A DNA stretch of 64,000 nt from Phragmites australis (lineage: Eukaryota; Streptophyta; Magnoliopsida; Poales; Poaceae): the NCBI RefSeq assembly GCF_958298935.1, contig NC_084921.1:9248001-9312000 (forward strand), given 5' to 3'. Positions within the stretch are counted from its first letter, which is position 1, and each line of letters opens with the position of its first letter. The notes beneath the pieces are model-generated. The model saw only the letters and a list, made by a program, of their open reading frames with translations. It had not been told where the DNA came from and did not search any database. Both the position numbers and the translations under genes were made by a program. Below, in pieces: positions 59,339-64,000 of the stretch.

Positions 59339-60149
59339 ATGGCAACAATTTACTTTACCATATAGCTAGTTCATTTGATCCAGCGCCTAGAGGGAAATAC
59401 CAGGGATTTGGCACCCAAACGCTAAGCTAAACGGATAAATTCAGCTAAGATGGCTGAGAACAATAGCGGTTAGCGCGTAGCTGTCTTAGCAGCCGCTAAG
59501 CACATTCAGCTAAAACAGGCCACTTCTTCGGCTCGCAATGTTTGCAGTAACTCCACAAACTTGGTTGGAGTATCTCGTAAGACTCACTGCCGCCAAACCA
59601 TCTAGATGTATGTAAATACTAAGAGTAAAAAGTGTGGATCACTCTTGATCCAACTCTAGGCTAATCACCTAGCTAAATGCATATTAGACCTAAATTTGCA
59701 TTAATCAAATCATTAATCTTGTACTGATTGTTTTGATTTCCAATATCTTCACTATGGTGGCAAGAGTTCTCAAATATATATAGCTACACTCCCTCTAGCT
59801 CTAGCCAACTTCAAATGTCCGGGTGGTGGAGTATTTATATGGCTAACTCTAAAAACTAGTCATCACAGGAATTTGCCTAGAAACTCCGGTCATCGTATGA
59901 TACGGTGAAAACCCCACCATATGTTATGGTGATATCATTGTATGATACGATGACCACCTTTCCAGCGATTAGAAATTGGATTGTTGGAGCATTCTCTGTA
60001 CTCATTATATGATATGTTGACCCACTATGATATGGTGACTTTTCATACCGTATGATATGGTGACTTAATGTTTTAGGGGCACTGATCGACAAACTCTTTG
60101 TCGCATGGTACATCCACCATATGATGATATATTGACCTATTTTTTAGAG
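59339..60149. other. Intergenic, no gene supported
   Basis: Contains several copies of a TATGATATGGTGA-type word (59890-60140) in both orientations, possibly subterminal repeats of an unrecognised DNA element. ORF 59877-60113 derives from these repeats. Confidence 0.4.
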
Positions 60150-61376
60150 GGGACTTATCGAATTCAATCCATCTCAAGTCACGGTCCTTATGGCTTCTCC
60201 TCCTTGCTTTTTTAGGTCTTCCTCTGGTCTATTAGAGCTTGCCAAACTAGTGTGCATCATTTACTAGGTAACTAACATAAAGACAATAGATCAAGCTATT
60301 AAACCCAAACCGTCTTCATAGTATGGTAAAAAACCATATCTACATAATTTTATGATCCTTTTATGAATTCTCCAGTTCTCATCAATATAATGACATGTGA
60401 CACACAAATAGCCTAAAGTTTGATTCGAATTCCACAAATCAGCCATGAGAGAAACTCTAGACATTGATTTCTTTTATATCTCTCACAGGCCTGCCTTCCT
60501 TCCTCATATGTGCTAATACAATAAGTCTTTATGGTAGTTCTAGAAACTAGTGTGAACCAAGGATTTAGGCTAGTAACAAAGCTTATGAATTTTGGGTAAT
60601 CAACTAAGCTAAAAGGCAATTCTTGTCGAAATATTTCTTGGTCAAATTCCAATCTTCTAAAGAAGCATCATTATTAGAGTTCATTTGGGCAAGAATATGA
60701 TCCAGTATAGATTTTCCATCACAATTTTCTAAGTGCCCACGACAAGCACTTGTGCCAGCATCTCGAGTTGATTTGAATAATCGGTTGTAATACTTGCATT
60801 GAGCTTACACAAGAGTCTGACTGTCATATATAGGCTCAAAATCGATGAAAATATCAGATGTAAGTTTGCGTCTTCTATTTTTACGTGAAGATCCCAACCA
60901 CATTTAAGGAAAGCATATTGGTGAAAGCAATAATATTGCACAATCGTATAGTAAAGGCAATAGTGGCATGTATAAATTGTAGTATAAAGAAAAAGAGTAG
61001 CATGAAAACATTTCAAGAGAATAGCATGTAAGCATATTGACAAATAGCATGGGAGTATTTCAAGATAATGGCATGAAAGAATATTGCACAAAAGATATGC
61101 TTTTTTATGATAAAATAGTAATAACAAATTACAATACTTACCACGATCAAGACTACTTGTTTGGTGGCGAGAAGGAGATATCCAGATTAGGGATAGATAC
61201 ATAAGCCTTGGCAACAACATGAACCTTATCCCTGGTGACTTCACGACCATTGCTACTATTGGTGAGCTGAACCACTTTGCATCCAATGCCTTCACCCTCT
61301 TCCCTTTAGGGATTTTCTGCTTTGTCATTGAGGACAACACCTCTCCCTCTTTGGCCTGTATAGACAACCAAAGCAA
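60150..61376 (-). pseudogene. hAT-family (Ac-like) transposase relic
   Basis: On the minus strand, after a decayed N-terminal part (61376-61140) and a BED-finger-like remnant (RDAGTSACRGHLENC, about 60760-60715), the core of a plant hAT transposase follows: ELPFSLVDYPKFISFVTSLN, PWFTLVSRTTIKTYCISTYE, then, in another frame, SLMADLWNSNQTLGYLCVTC with the Asp expected in the first catalytic block. At least two frameshifts and several stops are present. The C-terminal dimerisation region is not seen. The 215-codon ORF at 60729-61376 is mostly a shadow of this region. Confidence 0.65.
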
Positions 61377-61499
61377 AGTACTTTAGAAGTGTACAATAAG
61401 CTAAATAGCAAAGTAGTTTATATGTTTATCCTGAATTAACATTGAAAAATAAAAGAAAATAAACATCTATACTCTTACATAATTCACCAGTTATAGCTA

Positions 61500-62281
61500 A
61501 TTTGGACGATCTTCTCCATCCACCCCGAGTTAATTAAATGGTCAACCTGTAAAGTTGGGCCCCGTTTCTCCTTCCAAAAATACATTTAATATCCCATTAT
61601 TAACTATTATTCTGTACAAATAATGGGATATTAAAGTTCATCAACCTACTTTTCCCGTTCCCACCACACGTGTCCAACATTTGTCGTGGGTTGTTGTGGA
61701 TAGAGTGTCCGGCAACATTAAAACTTGGGCCCTGGTGAACTTTCACCACGGCCGAAGCCCCCTTTATTTAATATTAATTTTATGGTGTTTTCACAAAACT
61801 CATTTTATGAAAATGAACCCTTGCATGTGTGAACTTGGCTTTTCCACAAAAGTTAAACTTATTGCCTTACCCTTACCAATACAGTATGCATGTATTTATA
61901 CTTTTTGATGTAGGACAAGGGTTAGGACTTGCTGAGTATGTTTGTATTCACCCTTGCTTATGATTTCAGAGGAATATAAGGACCTCACCGACGCCGACAA
62001 TGATGCTGACAAATAAGTCTTGGTCACGCCCGCACCTGAGTTGCCTGTGGAGTGGCATGTCCCCCATGTTGGCCCTGTTGTGCCCTTTCTTGTCATGGAC
62101 TATGCTTCTCGTAGGCCTTAGCATAGTCCTTTATGTATTACTAGCTTAGTGGCGTTATTTCATCACTCCTTTTGTTGTATGACTGTGGTATCACCTATTG
62201 TATAACTTATATTTACCAGCGACTGATCCAACGAATTGTATAATGAAGTTTTAAGTACCAGGCATAACCCGGGATGCTTCA
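61500..62281 (+). repeat. 5' LTR of a Gypsy-type retrotransposon (left edge uncertain)
   Basis: The right edge is set by CCGGGATGCTTCA at about 62281, two bases before a primer-binding site. The LTR body has TTGATGTAGGACAAGGG, GAGTTGCCTGTGGAGTGGC and GTTGTATGACTGTGGTATC, a series seen in grass Gypsy LTRs. The left edge could not be fixed. ORFs inside are shadows. Confidence 0.5.
61588..61632. repeat. Perfect 15-bp inverted repeat
   Basis: TAATATCCCATTATT and AATAATGGGATATTA are separated by 15 bp, in the U3 part of the LTR. Confidence 0.8.
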
Positions 62282-62283
62282 GG

Positions 62284-62296
62284 TGGTATTAGAGCC
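62284..62296 (+). promoter_or_regulatory. Primer-binding site (initiator-methionine tRNA)
   Basis: TGGTATTAGAGCC differs by one base from TGGTATCAGAGCC, the complement of the plant initiator tRNA 3' end. It follows the LTR after a GG spacer, so reverse transcription of the Gypsy element would start here. Confidence 0.75.
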
Positions 62297-62451
62297 ATAC
62301 TTGGTTGTAGGACGAGACCAGACACTTCCTTCTTCTATTGAAAAACCCTTTCACAAGCGCTGCTCTCCTGTTTCCGCAGATGTAGGAACACGGATGGGTA
62401 ATAGAGTACTTCTTGGATACCCTTAGTTTTCCAAAGGTGTTGTAAGCTACC

Positions 62452-63315
62452 ATGACTAGACTGGGTATTATAGAGCACCCAGAGTACATTGGCAGGGAGT
62501 TTGAGTAGTCCGACACTGAGCGTTGTGAGGTCACCATCCACATCGTAGCCAGTGAGGACTACCTCGACTAAAAGCCATGGAGTGTGACCACCACAGGATT
62601 TTGGTTTGATGACACCTTCCAAACTATTACTCGCAAAGCTTTGCAGCACCTATGCCAGATCTACAAGAAGCCCATCAGCTGTACGTCAATAAGATTATTT
62701 CCCTCTGTGGAGAGAAATCACCCTAATTGGATGGCATGGATGCAGCCCATGGAGAGGGCTTGGGGATGCAAGAAAGCGACCCGACCGTGGTAGCCATGAT
62801 GTGATACCTATTGGCCCTATATGAACTATATGACCAGTAGGCAGTAGAGTTAATAAGATGCATCCACCGAGCTAAAGAAGTAGAAACACGTGGAAGGTCC
62901 CTACGTGTCCAACTTGCCGAAGCTAAATGCCAAGCTGTAGAAGCCGAAAGCCGTGCCATGTCAGTCAAAGAGGTATCAAAGGCGGTAGAGGAACACCACA
63001 ATATGATGATCAGTGAAGCCTACATCACCGGTCGTGCCAACAGGAGGACCCTCCGCCTCCCTGGAGTGGGAAGACGCCCATTACTAGACGGAATCCCTAT
63101 CTTCCCCATGGGGAGCATCAAAAGGAATTTCTCGTAGGTTGTTCTTGCTCTACCACCACCCACGCCTCACAAAACTATCGATGAAGAAGAACCACTCCCT
63201 CTGACCCAGCTGTTACCCGGCATGGAAGAAGATGAAGAGTACACTCCCTCTCACTCCAACCGAAAATCCTCCTGCCAAGGAGAACGAGGACACCACCAGA
63301 ACTGAGGAAGCCTAG
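62452..63315 (+). pseudogene. Leader ORF of the Gypsy element, decayed
   Basis: Starting at ATG 62452 the frame reads MTRLGIIEHPEYIGREFE, then, past stops, WSVTTTGFWFDDTFQTITRK, ALQHLCQIYKKPISCTSIRL and NHPNWMAWMQP. I recognise this order from the extra ORF that precedes gag in a group of grass Gypsy elements; its function is unknown to me. A helical part with KLNAKL and AKESRAMS-like repeats follows in shifted frames. There are in-frame stops and frameshifts throughout. Confidence 0.5.
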
Positions 63316-63559
63316 AGATCCGACGAAGATGAATTAAGCATCTTGGTCCAAACCTACTACAAGTTTGCTTTTGTACCCTTTCCTTCATTGTATCAAGTTT
63401 GTTGTGCCAGTGTTGTGTGTTTGTTTGTCGTTGAGTGCTTTTTCCCTTGTGTGTTAGCAAGGTTTGGAGCCTTGTGATCTTTTCCTAAAAATAATAACAA
63501 AGTAAACCAACCTAGTCTCCACTCTCAGCTTATGCTCATCCTCTCCCCTCTTAAAATAT

Positions 63560-64000
63560 ATGGCACCCAAGCACTCTATCAGGATCCAGCAACGTCGCCA
63601 GTGTCAAGCAGAGAATAGTAGAGAAGAGGAGGAAAATCAAGGAGAAAGTGAAGCAGAAAATCAAGGAGGAAATGAGGATGATCGAGAATTACCTGAGCCT
63701 ACTGCTAATGACTTGGTAGCAGTCATGGCGCAACAAACCCGTCTGTTGGCCGCTTTGGCACGCGAAATCAACCAACACTGACAACATGCACCAGAACTTC
63801 CCAACAAGATGGTTGAGTTTGTCAGGATCAAACCACCATCTTTGAAGGGACAAAAAATCCTATGGATGCAGATGATTGGTTAAGGAACATTCGGAGGAAG
63901 ATGGATGCTACCAACTGCATAGGAAGAGATAGAGTTCTACTGGCATCTCATCATCTTGCTGGTACAAGCTTAGCTTGGTGGGATAACTTTTCTGAAGCCA
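63560..64000 (+). pseudogene. Gypsy gag, N-terminal part, frameshifted and running off the window
   Basis: MAPKHSIRIQQRR starts a charged Glu/Gln/Asn-rich N-terminus, followed by NDLVAVMAQQTRLLAALARE. A stop (TGA, 63779-63781) comes next, then FVRIKPPSLKG. After a one-base deletion in the GGGACAAAAAATCC run, the reading continues in the next frame as NPMDADDWLRNIRRKMDATN and LLASHHLAGTSLAWWDNFSE, the classic Gypsy gag capsid start. Gag would form the virus-like particle in the cytoplasm; this copy is broken. Pol, if present, lies right of the window. Confidence 0.8.

Noticed and set aside
1..64000. CRISPR arrays, operons, bacterial or organellar genes, rRNA and tRNA genes
   Set aside because: None seen. 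Regular repeats present are transposon subterminal repeats or minisatellites, and all genuine genes are spliced.

Overview
This is nuclear DNA of a flowering plant, most likely a grass (Poaceae, possibly panicoid). The basis is: spliced genes with GT-AG introns; grass-type transposons (CACTA, Mutator/MULE, hAT, Stowaway and other MITEs); Copia and Gypsy LTR retrotransposons carrying initiator-methionine tRNA primer-binding sites; and three host genes whose products resemble plant proteins. No bacterial, viral or organellar gene organisation was seen.

The host genes form one island at about 15.9-28.4 kb. (1) A pfkB-family carbohydrate kinase gene on the + strand has eight coding exons, 16062-19989, 371 aa. 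(2) A mitochondrial-type IscA-like iron-sulfur assembly gene on the + strand has three coding exons, 21871-23141, 130 aa, and probably a 5' UTR intron. (3) A bHLH transcription factor gene of the bHLH68/112/123-like type lies on the - strand with seven coding exons, 28356 down to 23567, about 414 aa. Genes 1 and 2 are tandem; genes 2 and 3 converge with about 425 bp between stop codons. Every exon join was checked by reading frame and splice dinucleotides. The bHLH exon 3 acceptor and all start codons are inferred.

The flanks are layered mobile DNA. Left flank (0-15.5 kb): a CACTA end at 1-543 that interrupts a MITE; MITEs at 1249-1707 and 1844-2099; a degraded element of about 6.2 kb with inverted ends (2605-8802) that holds a MULE transposase relic and nested LTR pieces; a non-autonomous CACTA (10788-13216); a small hAT-like element; and a Copia LTR (about 14301-15478). 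A foldback MITE (15559-15884) sits directly against the TATA box of the kinase gene.

Right flank (28.6-64 kb): a non-autonomous Copia element with two LTRs and a PBS (29353-31704); a CACTA carrying a captured aspartic-protease fragment (32966-34211); a 7.8 kb MULE with 111-bp TIRs (35903-43695) that holds a decayed MuDR-type transposase, a convergent GRF-zinc-finger gene, and a nested 2-kb solo LTR with a GTATA duplication; a Gypsy-like solo LTR with a 126-bp tandem repeat (44020-45205); a 95-bp mini-CACTA; a small Copia solo LTR; a hAT element with a perfect 8-bp duplication (49509-50681); a 6.3-kb TIR element in which a MuDR DNA-binding domain runs straight into a plant mobile domain (52652-58957); a hAT transposase relic; and a Gypsy LTR, leader ORF and gag that run off the right end.

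Boundaries of degraded repeats are approximate. Transposon family names rest on structure and remembered protein motifs, not on a database search.
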